Shown here in pieces: positions 38,868 to 49,651 of a DNA stretch of 52,563 bases. Position 1 is the first letter of the stretch, and the number at the start of each line of letters is the position of its first letter. The notes below the pieces were generated by a model. That model worked only from the letters and a program-made list of their open reading frames with translations. It had not been told where the DNA came from and searched no databases. A program made the position numbers and the translations under genes. Source of the stretch: Streptococcus halichoeri (GTDB lineage: Bacteria > Bacillota > Bacilli > Lactobacillales > Streptococcaceae); assembly GCF_009870755.1 (NCBI RefSeq), contig NZ_WLZU01000013.1, positions 1-52,563 on the forward strand, written 5' to 3'.

Positions 38868-40127
38868 TTAAAAGAAAGCTCGCATAATATCATTCCATGT
38901 TACTGCAACCATCAAGACCAACATGATGGCTACTCCAGCGAGCGTAATATAGGTTTCGGTTTCTTGTTTCAAAGGTTTTCGTCGGATGGCTTCGATAATA
39001 TTCATCAAAATTTTACCGCCATCTAGAGCCGGGATGGGAATGAGGTTGAAAATCCCTAGGTTAATAGAGAGCAGAGCCATCAAGGATAGGACTGATTCGA
39101 TGCCGTTTTTCGCTGCTTGATTGGACATCTGATATATGGCCACAGGGCCACCTAGCTTGTTCAAGCTAAAGCCGGTGACGAGATTTTTCAAGGCTCGTAT
39201 AATCACCAAGGCCCCATCCACCGACATCTGCACCCCACCCCAAAGCTTATCTTTAAGGCTTGTCCGTAAGGGGACCAAAACACCTAGAGCATAGTGGCCA
39301 GAAACCTTCTGCGGCTTAACCAAGACTTCTTTTTGCTTGCCAGCATGGTCAATCCGGACGGGGAGGCTTTCATTTGCTGATAGGCCTTTAGTGGCCTTAT
39401 CGACAGCGCTGGTCAAATCATGCCAATTGGAGATCTGGTACTTACCAACGCTCAAAATACGGTCATTGCTTTGAATACCAGCTTGAGCAGCCGCTCCCTT
39501 ATCAACCACCCGTACTTGATTGGTCTTATAGTCTAAGGCGCCGCCTTGCACAAAAGCCAAGATGGTAAAAACAATAACCCCTAAGATAAAGTTATTCATG
39601 GGCCCAGCAAAATTAGTCATCATCCGGCCAGGCAAGCTGGCATTTTGGTACTGGACATCTTTAGGGGCGATGCGAACTTCTGTGCCGTCTTCTTCGACAA
39701 TTGTTGCAAAATGAGCTACCGCATAAGTCTGTTCTTGGTCTAAGACCAAGCCTTTAATCATCAGCTGATCTTCTAAATCATAAGCAGTGACATTCATCGG
39801 CAAGCTCGTAGGGTCCAGTTTGGTTTTAGAGAGGTTGATCCGTTTGACCAAACCTTGGGCATTTAGCGTGAGGGTGACAGGGGTACCGATCTTGATTTCG
39901 GTTTTATCTTCCCCCCAGCCAGCCATTCGCACATAGCCTCCCAGGGGCAAGCTACGAATGGTGTAGAGGGTGCCTTCTTTGTCTCGGTGAGAAAAGAGTT
40001 TTGGCCCCATCCCTATTGCAAATTCGCGCACCAAAATGCCCGATTTTTTGGCAAAATAGAGGTGGCCAAATTCATGAACCACAACAAGGATGCCAAAGAT
40101 GATAATAAAGGTTAATAAGCCTAGCAT
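38868..40127 (-). CDS. rseP: Site-2 intramembrane zinc metalloprotease RseP/Eep
   Basis: A 419-residue membrane protease. The zinc motif HEFGH is at residues 18-22 within the first helix, the third metal ligand is Asp in [10 protein letters not shown] (about 367), and a PDZ domain spans about 195-280 ([17 protein letters not shown]). In enterococci and streptococci Eep trims lipoprotein signal peptides to release peptide pheromones such as SHP used by Rgg regulators, and it cleaves anti-sigma factors in other bacteria. It follows cdsA by 76 nt in the conserved uppS-cdsA-eep-proS run. Confidence 0.94.
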   Translation of the reverse strand: MLGLLTFIIIFGILVVVHEFGHLYFAKKSGILVREFAIGMGPKLFSHRDKEGTLYTIRSLPLGGYVRMAGWGEDKTEIKIGTPVTLTLNAQGLVKRINLSKTKLDPTSLPMNVTAYDLEDQLMIKGLVLDQEQTYAVAHFATIVEEDGTEVRIAPKDVQYQNASLPGRMMTNFAGPMNNFILGVIVFTILAFVQGGALDYKTNQVRVVDKGAAAQAGIQSNDRILSVGKYQISNWHDLTSAVDKATKGLSANESLPVRIDHAGKQKEVLVKPQKVSGHYALGVLVPLRTSLKDKLWGGVQMSVDGALVIIRALKNLVTGFSLNKLGGPVAIYQMSNQAAKNGIESVLSLMALLSINLGIFNLIPIPALDGGKILMNIIEAIRRKPLKQETETYITLAGVAIMLVLMVAVTWNDIMRAFF

Positions 40128-40203
40128 CTTTTTCCTTTCCTTCTTTTTCTTTTTTTATGTTAATGTTCTAACGGTAAGCATTGCTTGCTTTAACACGTAA
40201 GGC

Positions 40204-40998
40204 TTAAAATAAGCCAATGAGATGCATAAGGGGAAAAACAAAAATAATGGAATCAAATCGATCGAGAATACCTCCGTGACCAGGGATGAGTTTTCCAGAA
40301 TCTTTGACTGCAAAATGGCGTTTGATGGCACTCTCCACTAGGTCGCCAAATTGGGCGAAGAGAGAAAATAGCATCACAAACAAAAGCATGGTTAGGAGAG
40401 CATGGGGGGCATAAACGCTATGGTCAATCAACATAAAGACCAAAGCAACCACCACTGCGCTAGCGATTCCTCCAAGACTGCCTTCAATGGTTTTATTGGG
40501 CGAGACTTGGGGTAATAACTTGCGTTTCCCGATTTTGCGTCCTACGAAATAGGCGCCCATGTCGGTTGCCCAGACGATAAAGAGGGCAAATAAAACCTTA
40601 TCCACACCGACCAAACGCGCGTTAACTAGGTTTTGAAAGCCAATCCCGACATACAAGCTAGCTGCAATGGGAAAGGCAGCATCTTCAAAGGAATAGCGTT
40701 CGCTATTAAAGACCGTGCCTGCTAAGATGAGAAAAACAATGAAACCATAGCAAGCAAAGTTTGCATCAATCGGCAAAAAGCTCAAGTAATTGGTCATAGG
40801 AACCGTCAAGACAAATGCCGCAAGCATCGCTAAAATCCCTTCAAAGGAAAAAACCTCGAGGCGCTTCATGCGCAACATTTCAGAGACACCCAGCATGGCT
40901 AGTAGACCAGCAAAGAGTTGAAAGGGGAGGTTACCAATAACCAACAAGGGGATAAAAATAGCTGCCGCAATAGCTCCCCAGATAATACGTACTTTCAT
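40204..40998 (-). CDS. cdsA: Phosphatidate cytidylyltransferase
   Basis: A 264-residue integral membrane enzyme that makes CDP-diacylglycerol from phosphatidate and CTP, the branch point of phospholipid synthesis. About eight hydrophobic segments are present. The C-terminal signature runs through KRHFAVKDSGKLIPGHGGIL and DRFDS (about 228-252), with the metal-binding Asp residues. It sits 13 nt after uppS. The CTP requirement ties it loosely to pyrG, encoded elsewhere in the window. Confidence 0.95.
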   Translation of the reverse strand: MKVRIIWGAIAAAIFIPLLVIGNLPFQLFAGLLAMLGVSEMLRMKRLEVFSFEGILAMLAAFVLTVPMTNYLSFLPIDANFACYGFIVFLILAGTVFNSERYSFEDAAFPIAASLYVGIGFQNLVNARLVGVDKVLFALFIVWATDMGAYFVGRKIGKRKLLPQVSPNKTIEGSLGGIASAVVVALVFMLIDHSVYAPHALLTMLLFVMLFSLFAQFGDLVESAIKRHFAVKDSGKLIPGHGGILDRFDSIIFVFPLMHLIGLF

Positions 40999-41011
40999 GT
41001 TCTATCTCCTT

Positions 41012-41761
41012 TTAGATTGCACCAAATCGGCGGTGCCTACGGTTGTATTCTTCCACTGCCTTGATAAATTCAGCCCGGCGAAAATCCGGCCACAAAACAG
41101 GTGTGAAATACAGTTCACTGTAAGCTGATTGCCAAGGCAAAAAGTTGCTCAGGCGCAACTCGCCGCTTGTCCGAATGATGAAATCGGGATCGCGGTAGAG
41201 ATAGGGGAGATGATCTGTCATGAGGTAGTTGGCGATGAGATCTTCTGTGACATCATCAGGATTCAACTTAGCATCAAGCACATCCTGGGCAATGAGGCGG
41301 ACAGCATTGGTGATTTCTGCCCGGCCGCCATAATTCAAGGCAAAGTTGAGAATCAATCCGGTGTTGCGGCGGGTCTGCTCAACAGCCGCATTTAGAGCCT
41401 CTAGAGTTTCCTTTGGCAAGCGGCGGGTCTCGCCAATCATCTGAATGCGAACCTTGTTTTTATCTAATTCAGGAACAAATTTGTCAAAAAATTCCACAGG
41501 AAGGTTCATAATAAAGTTGACCTCATCTTGCGGACGTGACCAATTTTCTGTTGAGAAAGCATAGACTGTCAAGACCTTGACACCCATTTGCGAAGCGGTA
41601 ATGGTAACCTCTTGTAAAGCATCCATGCCCACTTTATGACCAAAAACACGTGGTTTCAAGCGTTTCTTGGCCCAGCGGCCATTGCCATCCATGATAATAC
41701 CAATATGTTTTGGTACTTTGTCTATTGTAACTTTTTTTGTTTTTCCAATTATCCCAAACAT
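41012..41761 (-). CDS. uppS: Undecaprenyl diphosphate synthase
   Basis: A 249-residue cis-prenyltransferase that elongates farnesyl diphosphate to C55-PP, the lipid carrier precursor for peptidoglycan. The catalytic Asp25 is in IIMDGNGRWAK. YAFSTENWSRP near 68-78, LNFALNYGGRAEI near 145-157 and the C-terminal RTSGELRLSNFLPWQ near 195-210 are the family's conserved regions. First gene of the uppS-cdsA-rseP-proS run, separated from yajC by a strong terminator. Confidence 0.96.
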   Translation of the reverse strand: MFGIIGKTKKVTIDKVPKHIGIIMDGNGRWAKKRLKPRVFGHKVGMDALQEVTITASQMGVKVLTVYAFSTENWSRPQDEVNFIMNLPVEFFDKFVPELDKNKVRIQMIGETRRLPKETLEALNAAVEQTRRNTGLILNFALNYGGRAEITNAVRLIAQDVLDAKLNPDDVTEDLIANYLMTDHLPYLYRDPDFIIRTSGELRLSNFLPWQSAYSELYFTPVLWPDFRRAEFIKAVEEYNRRHRRFGAI

Positions 41762-41842
41762 GTTTTATCCTTAATTTGCATACTTATCCTTTATTTTACC
41801 ACATTTCCCCATTTTTGGTTCTTCTTTTATCAATTCCTCTCG

Positions 41843-41886
41843 GAAAAAAAGAGGGTAAAAGCCTGGATTGTCAGGTTTTTACCCTC
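41843..41886 (-). terminator. Strong terminator after yajC
   Basis: A 15-bp stem (41851-41865 with 41872-41886, one mismatch) and a 6-nt loop, then eight T-rich bases on the minus strand. Confidence 0.92.
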
Positions 41887-41926
41887 TTTGCTCAGCCGAT
41901 CTGAGTGAGTGGCCACAAACGTGCGC

Positions 41927-42322
41927 CTATTTTTCACTAATTGCTGTTTCTTCTGGCTGGATGGCCTCTACAGCTGTTTCTTCAGCTACAGGCAGGTTAT
42001 CATCTGCTACTGGTGTCGTTTGTTGGTCTGCTGGTTCCACTGCTGGGGTGGTTTCACCAACTCCTGTTTTGGTTACAATGCGCTTGATTGCTGCCAATTC
42101 AAAAGTCAAGAAAACACCATCAACATCCAAGACCACTTTCTTAGCCTCGGTGTCAACCTCATCAACCAAAGCATAAAGACCACCAATAGTCACCACTTCG
42201 TCGCCTTTTTGCACGGAATTCAGCTGGTTTTGGCGCTCAGCTGCTGCTTTTTTTTGCTGCCGTTGCATGATAAAAATCAACCCTAGCATGACAACAAACA
42301 TCAGTATCGTTGTATATCCCAT
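41927..42322 (-). CDS. yajC: YajC family preprotein translocase-associated protein
   Basis: A 131-residue membrane protein. One N-terminal helix (residues 3-20) is followed by RQQKKAAAERQNQLNSVQKG and DEVVTIGGLYA, the YajC hallmark region, then a small beta domain. The acidic, Pro/Thr-rich tail from about residue 92 is low complexity and probably disordered. YajC associates with SecDF in E. coli; its role in streptococci is not settled. It is monocistronic, with a strong terminator downstream and a 1.3-kb gene-poor region upstream. Confidence 0.88.
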   Translation of the reverse strand: MGYTTILMFVVMLGLIFIMQRQQKKAAAERQNQLNSVQKGDEVVTIGGLYALVDEVDTEAKKVVLDVDGVFLTFELAAIKRIVTKTGVGETTPAVEPADQQTTPVADDNLPVAEETAVEAIQPEETAISEK

Positions 42323-42446
42323 AATTTCTCCTTATTGCTAAATAATCATCTGGTCTAACTATATCAAAATAATAACAACATAGCAAGGGAAGGTCACGCA
42401 ACTAGACTCCTCTCTCTTTGACAAGAGAGTACAGCTCACAATCCAG

Positions 42447-42491
42447 CAAAGCCTTAGGTGACGGCAAAAACGTCACCCTAGACTAGCTTTG
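42447..42491. repeat. Long imperfect hairpin upstream of yajC
   Basis: Outer CAAAGC (42447-42452) / GCTTTG (42486-42491), middle TAG/CTA, inner GGTGACG (42457-42463) / CGTCACC (42471-42477), loop GCAAAAA. No T run follows, so it is not a typical terminator. Confidence 0.6.
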
Positions 42492-43195
42492 AGTGGGCGA
42501 GAAATCTCAGAAACATCATATATGCTTGGGGACAAGATATCGGCAAATAAAGCCTTGCATGGGCGGTCAAGTAAGCACCTATCTAAACTCCTATCGCTGA
42601 CAGCTGTCAACCTGGTTGCTATTTTTTCTGATATTTTCAGTAATAAGGGGTCGCTTTTTCAGAAAAAACACATGCTTCTTTTTTGAAAATCTGTCATTTT
42701 TCAGAAAATCCAAGCAAACAGCTGTGCTGTCTGGGCTGTATTTTTAGAAACAACCGAGTTTAGCGGCTGCAGATTGCAGCTCGCTTTTGGAACATAGACC
42801 CACACAAGCAAAAACGAGCCTTATTTTGCCTGACATGCATCATTTTTTCTCTGTCATTTTGCAGAAAAATCACGACCTGAGTCGGCGCTTATCTGTCACA
42901 TTTTCTGAAACAAAATAGGTCCATTTGCACTTTTAGCCTATATGGTATCAGAAAGGCCCTGTAAGGGCTGCAACATTTTTTGCCTCTCTAGGCTTCTTCT
43001 GTGGCGTCAGCCGGTCTTAGACGCCCTATTAGGCCTGAATATGACACAAGACACAATAAGGTAGACAAAAGCGGGAAGGCGCAACGGCCAAAAAATGAAA
43101 CAGACACGAAGTTTTTGCACTACTAGAAATAGGCTTGAGTCAAGCTAACGCAACGACAGGATACCACTACCGCTAGGCAGGCTCTCCACAAATCC

Positions 43196-43337
43196 TGCAA
43201 AACGTTAACAGCACCTGAGGGTCATTGGACACTGATACGAGCAACTCTGGGCAAATTTCTGCAAAGCGCTTGCATCACCAAGGCAATGCGCTACTAACCT
43301 AGGCAAATTCACCGAAACTTCCTACAAAGCGCTTGCA
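43196..43337. repeat. Three cre-like 15-mers at about 63-bp spacing
   Basis: TGCAAAACGTTAACA (43196-43210), TGCAAAGCGCTTGCA (43260-43274) and TACAAAGCGCTTGCA (43323-43337). Spacings are 64 and 63 bp. They resemble CcpA cre sites with one extra central base. No adjacent promoter or gene explains them. Confidence 0.5.
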
Positions 43338-43626
43338 TAAATCGTTGCACTCATCCCAACTCGCGCCAGATCAGCAGCTAGCTACTAACTTTTTTCATGT
43401 TACTGCTCTGGCGAAAAATCAGGCAAGTAAAATGAAACGGCGTTCCAAAGAAATTGTAAAAAATAGTTTACAGCAAAGTTGTCTACCACAATCATCTTGG
43501 CTTTCAGCAGTATCTGAAAGCTCTTCTACAACAACTTTGCAGCAAGTCTGATTTTTAAATCTAAACGCCTAGCTTACAATCAAGTGATCACTTGCCAGTG
43601 CTTACCTAAAGCAATGCGCGTTTACA

Positions 43627-44628
43627 CTAAAGCTGATCTTCATAGCCATTTGGGTGGCGGGAATGCCAAGCCCAGGCCGTTTCGATAATTTGCTCAATCG
43701 TGTCAAACTCTGGCTGCCAGCCTAAAACTTCTCGCGCAGCATCTGAGTTAGCCACTAAAACATCTGGATCTCCCGGTCGCCTCGAACCCAACTCAAAGGG
43801 TATCGGTCGCCCAGTGACTTGGCGGGCGGCTTCAACAATCTCCAAATTCGAAAAGCCTGTTGAAGACCCTAGATTAAAAGCGCGTGATGGATTACCCTGC
43901 CGTAAATAATCAATCGCCAAACTATGGGCCTGAGCCAGGTCAAAAGGATGGACATAGTCCCGAACGTTCGTGCCATCCAAGGTGTCATAATCATTGCCAA
44001 AAATGGTAATCTTAGGCCGCATGCCCTGTGCTACCTGAAGGACAAGAGGGACTAAATGGGACTCTGGCTGATGGTCCTCGCCAATACTCCCATCTGGTTT
44101 ATCACCAGCCACATTAAAATACCGTAGGGCTACAAATTTGATTCCATAAGCTTTATCACACCATTTCATGATCTTTTCCATCATCAATTTGCTCTCCCCA
44201 TAAGGATTAATAGGGGCTTGCGGTGTGCTTTCTTTTATTGGCAGCTCTTCAGGAATCCCATAAATAGCCGCAGAGGACGAAAAAATGAGCTTACGAACTG
44301 CAAAATCCTCCATCACCTCTAATAGCTTGACTAAGCCTACCGTATTATTTTCAAAATATTTCAATGGCCTGACCATCGATTCAGCCACCTGCGAAAAGGC
44401 GGCAAAATGAATCACAGCGTCGATTTCATCATTTTCTTGAAAAACGTGCTTCATGAACGCTTGATCAGCCACATCGCCTTGGTAAAAACGGGCCTCAGGG
44501 TGAACAGCTGCGCGATGACCTGTCGCCAAATTGTCTACCACTACTACTCTTTCGTGATCCGACTCAATTAAGCGATCAACCATGTGCGAGCCAATATACC
44601 CTGCCCCGCCTAAAACTAGAACTGCCAT
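43627..44628 (-). CDS. galE: UDP-glucose 4-epimerase
   Basis: A 333-residue short-chain dehydrogenase-fold enzyme that interconverts UDP-glucose and UDP-galactose (Leloir pathway and polysaccharide precursors). Seen: NAD-binding GGAGYIGSH (residues 7-15), the catalytic Ser region SSAAIYG near 117-123, the Tyr-x3-Lys pair in NPYGESK (about 142-148) and RYFNVAG near 168. It is alone, with no galK/galT neighbours, so a role in cell-surface glycan supply is possible. A consensus promoter lies about 210 nt upstream, giving a long leader. Confidence 0.95.
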   Translation of the reverse strand: MAVLVLGGAGYIGSHMVDRLIESDHERVVVVDNLATGHRAAVHPEARFYQGDVADQAFMKHVFQENDEIDAVIHFAAFSQVAESMVRPLKYFENNTVGLVKLLEVMEDFAVRKLIFSSSAAIYGIPEELPIKESTPQAPINPYGESKLMMEKIMKWCDKAYGIKFVALRYFNVAGDKPDGSIGEDHQPESHLVPLVLQVAQGMRPKITIFGNDYDTLDGTNVRDYVHPFDLAQAHSLAIDYLRQGNPSRAFNLGSSTGFSNLEIVEAARQVTGRPIPFELGSRRPGDPDVLVANSDAAREVLGWQPEFDTIEQIIETAWAWHSRHPNGYEDQL

Positions 44629-44736
44629 TTTTTCTCCTATTTTTTTCTCTTTCCACTACTTTCACAAAGCGTATATCGCTTACGCCATGTGGTATCATCT
44701 GCTAGATGCCCACATCTTTTCAAACACCCCCTAAAG

Positions 44737-44756
44737 ATCACCAAGGTTTTGGTGAT
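44737..44756 (-). repeat. Hairpin in the galE leader
   Basis: ATCACCAA/TTGGTGAT, perfect 8-bp arms with a 4-nt loop, within the predicted 5' leader about 110 nt before the galE ATG. No T run follows. Confidence 0.5.
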
Positions 44757-44836
44757 AAACTCTTACTTTTTTTCATGTGGTTCATCACCCTACTGACAAG
44801 TCAGGTAAATCCACATCTCTGGTTAGCTGTTATTAC

Positions 44837-44865
44837 ATTATACTGACCTCAGAGATATTTTTCAA
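44837..44865 (-). promoter_or_regulatory. galE promoter
   Basis: Minus strand TTGAAA (44865-44860), 17-nt spacer, TATAAT (44842-44837). The start would be near 44830, about 200 nt before the ATG. Confidence 0.7.
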
Positions 44866-45661
44866 CTTTCATAAATTCCGTTTTCGGGCTTTCTGGGAAA
44901 ATCGCTGAGCCCATAACTTCAACAAAACCGATGCCTATGCCGATTTAGACACCCTTTGAGCAAATCAACCGACCAGGAAAAAAATTTTTAAAAAAGAAAT
45001 TAACCGGAGGAGTAAAGCAAGAAAAATAACAAACATAAAAAGCCTAACCCGTCTGTCTAGCACAGCTAGCAAAAACGGAAATAGGCTGTAAAGACAGGAC
45101 TAGCAAGCACTTAGGCCACACCCAGCTCTCGCACCAGATTAGCTGACAGGCGCATTGTAACCAAGTAGGTCAGTGGGGAGTTTGGAGCCGGCTCAAAGCA
45201 AAATTAGCACAGATGTGCACAGATGTGCATTTTAAGCTCCATTGAGGTCCCAATCCTAAAAAGGGGTACAAAAAAAGATTACCCTTTTTAAGATAAGCAG
45301 CCCTAATTGCAAGGCTAACAGAGCTATTAAGCGGTCTTAAGCAAAATAGTAGCTCAGGTTAGGACAGCTTTAAACCTTACATTAATAAATAATTAATACA
45401 ACACAACTCTTACCTTAATGCATTACAATAATTAAGCCTGTTTTAGATTGCTCTTTAAATAAGTTTGCTTAATCTAAAAGACCAGGTATTTGTTAACCGA
45501 TCTTAACCAAAAAGCAGTCCTCGTCTGAACTGCTTTAAAGTTAACGATAAAAACGGATGATTCCCCAGAAGCAAAACAGCTTTTAAGGGTGTTGAAAAAT
45601 CACATCAGAGAGTGCCATTTCTTATAAATAAGCTGGCTTAATTACTCATGAAGAGGCAATC
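44866..45661. other. AT-rich gene-poor region between dexB and galE
   Basis: No gene found. Visible structure: tandem GCACAGATGT units (about 45208-45230), an inverted repeat AAAAAGGGGTA/TACCCTTTTT (45258-45268 with 45280-45289), TTTTAGATT/AATCTAAAA (45441-45449 with 45471-45479) and the dexB terminator candidate. With galE's leader it makes about 1 kb of non-coding DNA. Confidence 0.5.
45511..45541 (-). terminator. Probable terminator of dexB
   Basis: AAAGCAGT (45511-45518) / ACTGCTTT (45529-45536), 10-nt loop. On the minus strand it continues TTTTTGG. It lies about 125 nt after the dexB stop. Confidence 0.6.
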
Positions 45662-47284
<1,623 letters not shown>

Positions 47285-47296
47285 CTAATCCTTAGC

Positions 47297-47328
47297 AACA
47301 AAAGCCCCAAAAGATTGTTTTGAGGGCT
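47297..47328 (-). terminator. Hairpin between msmK and dexB
   Basis: AGCCC-AAAA / TTTT-AGGGCT nested arms (47303-47328), then TTTTGTTG on the minus strand. It may be a partial terminator giving unequal msmK and dexB expression. Confidence 0.65.
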
Positions 47329-47356
47329 ATTGTTGTATGCTTTGTGGTCTGTGGGG

Positions 47357-48490
47357 TTAGCGGATTGCTTGTTCCGTATCCAGATCAAAGAAGTGTCCCT
47401 TAGCCACGTTAAAGGTCAAGGTAACGGTTTCGCCAGGATGGTGGAAGTCCCGCGCTTCAACACGAGAGGCAAACTCGGTGCTACCAACTTTAACATAGAG
47501 CATGGTTTCAGCACCCAGCAATTCTGAAACAAGGACTTCCGCTGTGACGGTCGCACTTGGGTAAGTATCCTGCACGATTGGGTTGCCTGAAATATCTTCA
47601 GGTCGAATGCCAAAGATCAGCTTTTTGCCTTTGTAGCCAGCTGCCTCAAGGACTTTTTCTTGGCCGGCTGGAATAGCAAGCTTCAAGCCATCGTCACTGA
47701 CAATGTAGCCATCTTTGACTTGAACTTCAAAGAAGTTCATGGCCGGGCTACCGATGAACCCAGCGACAAATTTATTAGCCGGAAGGTTGTACAATTCTTG
47801 CGGTGAGCCGACTTGCTCAATCTTACCGATAGTTCCGTTGCCTTGTGGGTTCTTGGTGGCTGACATGATGACAATCCGATCAGCTAGAGTCATTGCCTCG
47901 GTCTGATCGTGGGTAACGTAGATTGTTGTTGAGCCAATACGCTGGTGGATTTTGGCAATCTCAGCCCGCATCGAAACACGTAACTTAGCATCCAAGTTGG
48001 ACAAGGGTTCGTCCATCAAGAAAACCTTGGCATCACGGACAATCGCCCGGCCCATGGCCACACGTTGACGTTGCCCACCAGATAGATCAGCTGGTTTACG
48101 GTCCAAAAACTCTGTTAAACCCAGAATGGCTGCGGCTTCTTTGACCCGCTGATCAATATCGGCTTTTTTATATTTGCGGAGCTTAAGGCCAAAAGCCATG
48201 TTGTCGTAGACACTCATGTGGGGGTAGAGGGCGTAGTTTTGGAAAACCATGGCAATGTCACGGTCCTTGGGTGATTTATCATTGACGACTTGACCGTCGA
48301 TTTTTAATTCGCCTTCAGAAATATCTTCTAGACCTGCAATCATACGCAGGGTGGTGGATTTACCACAGCCAGATGGACCAACAAAAACGATAAACTCTTT
48401 GTCTTTAATCTCTAGATCAAAATCTTCGACAGCATAATGACTGGTATTAGGGTATTTTTTATAAATGTGATTGAGGCTTAATGCAACCAT
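47357..48490 (-). CDS. msmK: Multiple-sugar ABC transporter ATPase (MsmK/MalK type)
   Basis: A 377-residue ABC ATPase. Walker A GPSGCGKSTT (38-47), Q-loop QNYALYPHM, signature LSGGQRQRVA (about 136-145), Walker B VFLMDEPLSNLD (about 155-166) and switch His in YVTHDQTEAM. The C-terminal half is the MalK-type TOBE/regulatory domain. In streptococci a single MsmK energises several sugar importers encoded elsewhere; consistent with that, no permease or binding-protein gene is here. A matching cre site upstream (48578-48592) points to CcpA control. It corresponds to 'abc' in the described dexB-abc-lrp cluster. Confidence 0.93.
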   Translation of the reverse strand: MVALSLNHIYKKYPNTSHYAVEDFDLEIKDKEFIVFVGPSGCGKSTTLRMIAGLEDISEGELKIDGQVVNDKSPKDRDIAMVFQNYALYPHMSVYDNMAFGLKLRKYKKADIDQRVKEAAAILGLTEFLDRKPADLSGGQRQRVAMGRAIVRDAKVFLMDEPLSNLDAKLRVSMRAEIAKIHQRIGSTTIYVTHDQTEAMTLADRIVIMSATKNPQGNGTIGKIEQVGSPQELYNLPANKFVAGFIGSPAMNFFEVQVKDGYIVSDDGLKLAIPAGQEKVLEAAGYKGKKLIFGIRPEDISGNPIVQDTYPSATVTAEVLVSELLGAETMLYVKVGSTEFASRVEARDFHHPGETVTLTFNVAKGHFFDLDTEQAIR

Positions 48491-48577
48491 GTGTCAACTC
48501 TCCTATACTAAGCTCACTGATCGGCACTAGCTCTAGGCTGGCTTGTCAGCATAGCTATTTTGAATCTAGTGTAACAA

Positions 48578-48592
48578 AGATAGCGGTTTCAT
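48578..48592 (-). promoter_or_regulatory. cre site upstream of msmK
   Basis: Minus strand ATGAAACCGCTATCT, a full match to the degenerate cre consensus WTGNAANCGNWNNCW, about 90 nt before the msmK ATG. Confidence 0.65.
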
Positions 48593-48600
48593 AAAAGAGA

Positions 48601-48629
48601 CAGGCCGCCCAAACTTTTTGGGCAGCCTG
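48601..48629 (-). terminator. Terminator of the PucR-type gene
   Basis: CAGGC-GCCCAAA / TTTGGGC-GCCTG arms with a very short loop, then TCTCTTTTA on the minus strand. It ends 8 nt before the stop codon region of the preceding gene. Confidence 0.8.
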
Positions 48630-48636
48630 CACAAGC

Positions 48637-49485
48637 TTAGGAAAGGGTGGGGAGGAGATGGGCAAAGGCCAGGTCATCAAGCAGCTTTAGATTGAGGCCA
48701 GATTGCTGGTAGAATTTCTCCAGCCTGTATTGCAAGGAGTTGCGATGGATGTAGAGCGCCTGCGCCGTCTGCACTAGGTTGCCCTGCTGGCGCCACAAGG
48801 TCTCAATCATGGCCGCCCCAAAGGAATCTTCTTGAATGAGGTGGGCAAAATGACTCCGGATATGAGGAAAAGCAAGCCCATGAGTGAGCGACCACAGCAT
48901 GAGCTGGGCAAATGACAGCACCTGATGGGGCGGCTGCCCCTTGAGATAGGCCGAAAAGAGCTGACTTTCTTCAGCAAAGTAAGCCGGTAACTGGTCAGCC
49001 TTTTCCTTGGGCCAACGATTACCCAGTAAAAAGGTAAAAGACATGTCAAAGTCACTCTCTAGTGTCGGTAGGATGTCCCGGAGCAAGGACAAGGGATCAT
49101 CACTAGCCAGTCCATCCCATAAAAAGCAGGTCCGGTGTGGGCTGAGATGGAGCACCGCCGCAACCTGACCCAGCAAATGGGCCAAGGCATCCGACTGACT
49201 GGGAGTCAAGGGCGCTTGGTGCTCGAGGTGGAGCCACTGGTAGGTCGCTAAGTCCAGGGGCACAGCGCCCTTGCCCTCCATGAGGTAGCGGTACCAAGCC
49301 GACGGCTCTGGCGTCAGTTCGGACTGGTCCGTACGGAGCCAGGTCAGGAGGTAATGCTCGCGGGCACTCAGATGCGCCAGCGGAAAGTTGAGGTAATGGT
49401 CACCTTGAGGCAGACTAAGCCAGTCAGCATCAGACTTGGGAAAGGCACTGATGACCACCTCAGGGAAAAGTTCTTGAGCCTGCAT
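48637..49485 (-). CDS. PucR/CdaR-type helix-turn-helix protein ('leucine-rich protein' of the dexB cluster)
   Basis: A 282-residue protein very rich in Leu (and Gln/His). The last 60 residues form a PucR C-terminal helix-turn-helix: LWRQQGNLVQTAQALYIHRN followed by SLQYRLEKF, at about 218-246. The N-terminal 210 residues are a degenerate GGDEF-like or ligand domain without recognisable motifs. The described streptokinase locus of group C streptococci has a gene 'lrp' for a leucine-rich protein at this exact place after abc; I infer this is its counterpart. It is probably a regulator of the neighbouring sugar genes; no target is proven. Confidence 0.75.
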   Translation of the reverse strand: MQAQELFPEVVISAFPKSDADWLSLPQGDHYLNFPLAHLSAREHYLLTWLRTDQSELTPEPSAWYRYLMEGKGAVPLDLATYQWLHLEHQAPLTPSQSDALAHLLGQVAAVLHLSPHRTCFLWDGLASDDPLSLLRDILPTLESDFDMSFTFLLGNRWPKEKADQLPAYFAEESQLFSAYLKGQPPHQVLSFAQLMLWSLTHGLAFPHIRSHFAHLIQEDSFGAAMIETLWRQQGNLVQTAQALYIHRNSLQYRLEKFYQQSGLNLKLLDDLAFAHLLPTLS

Positions 49486-49581
49486 GAACGTGTCGTCTTC
49501 CTATCTTTTTAAATCTTAGTAGCATTATAGCATAAAGCCGATCCCGGCAGCAGCTCCTGCTGCTCTGGCTTTTTTGCAAGT

Positions 49582-49612
49582 AGAAAAAGAGAGAATCGCT
49601 TTGGATTCTCTC
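49582..49612 (-). terminator. Terminator of the M-like protein gene
   Basis: GAGAGAATC (49589-49597) / GATTCTCTC (49604-49612), 6-nt loop, then TCTTTTTC on the minus strand. Confidence 0.88.
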
Positions 49613-49651
49613 TCATTATCGCTCATCACTATCGGGGAGTAGGAATGGCGC

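Larger units (their letters stand above)
42323..43626. other. 1.3-kb gene-poor region between yajC and galE
   Basis: No frame here has a ribosome site and family likeness. The sequence is not featureless. It holds a long hairpin (42447-42491), an AGCG-GCTGCA/TGCAGC-CGCT hairpin (42762-42785), copies of a CTGTCATTTTnCAGAAAA-like motif (near 42690, 42850 and, inverted in part, 42889), and three cre-like 15-mers at 43196, 43260 and 43323. It may be decayed accessory DNA or contain an unannotated RNA. Confidence 0.5.

Noticed and set aside
43333..43551. 72-codon plus-strand frame downstream of galE
   Set aside because: TTG start without ribosome site, Ser/Gln-rich low-complexity product and no recognisable family.
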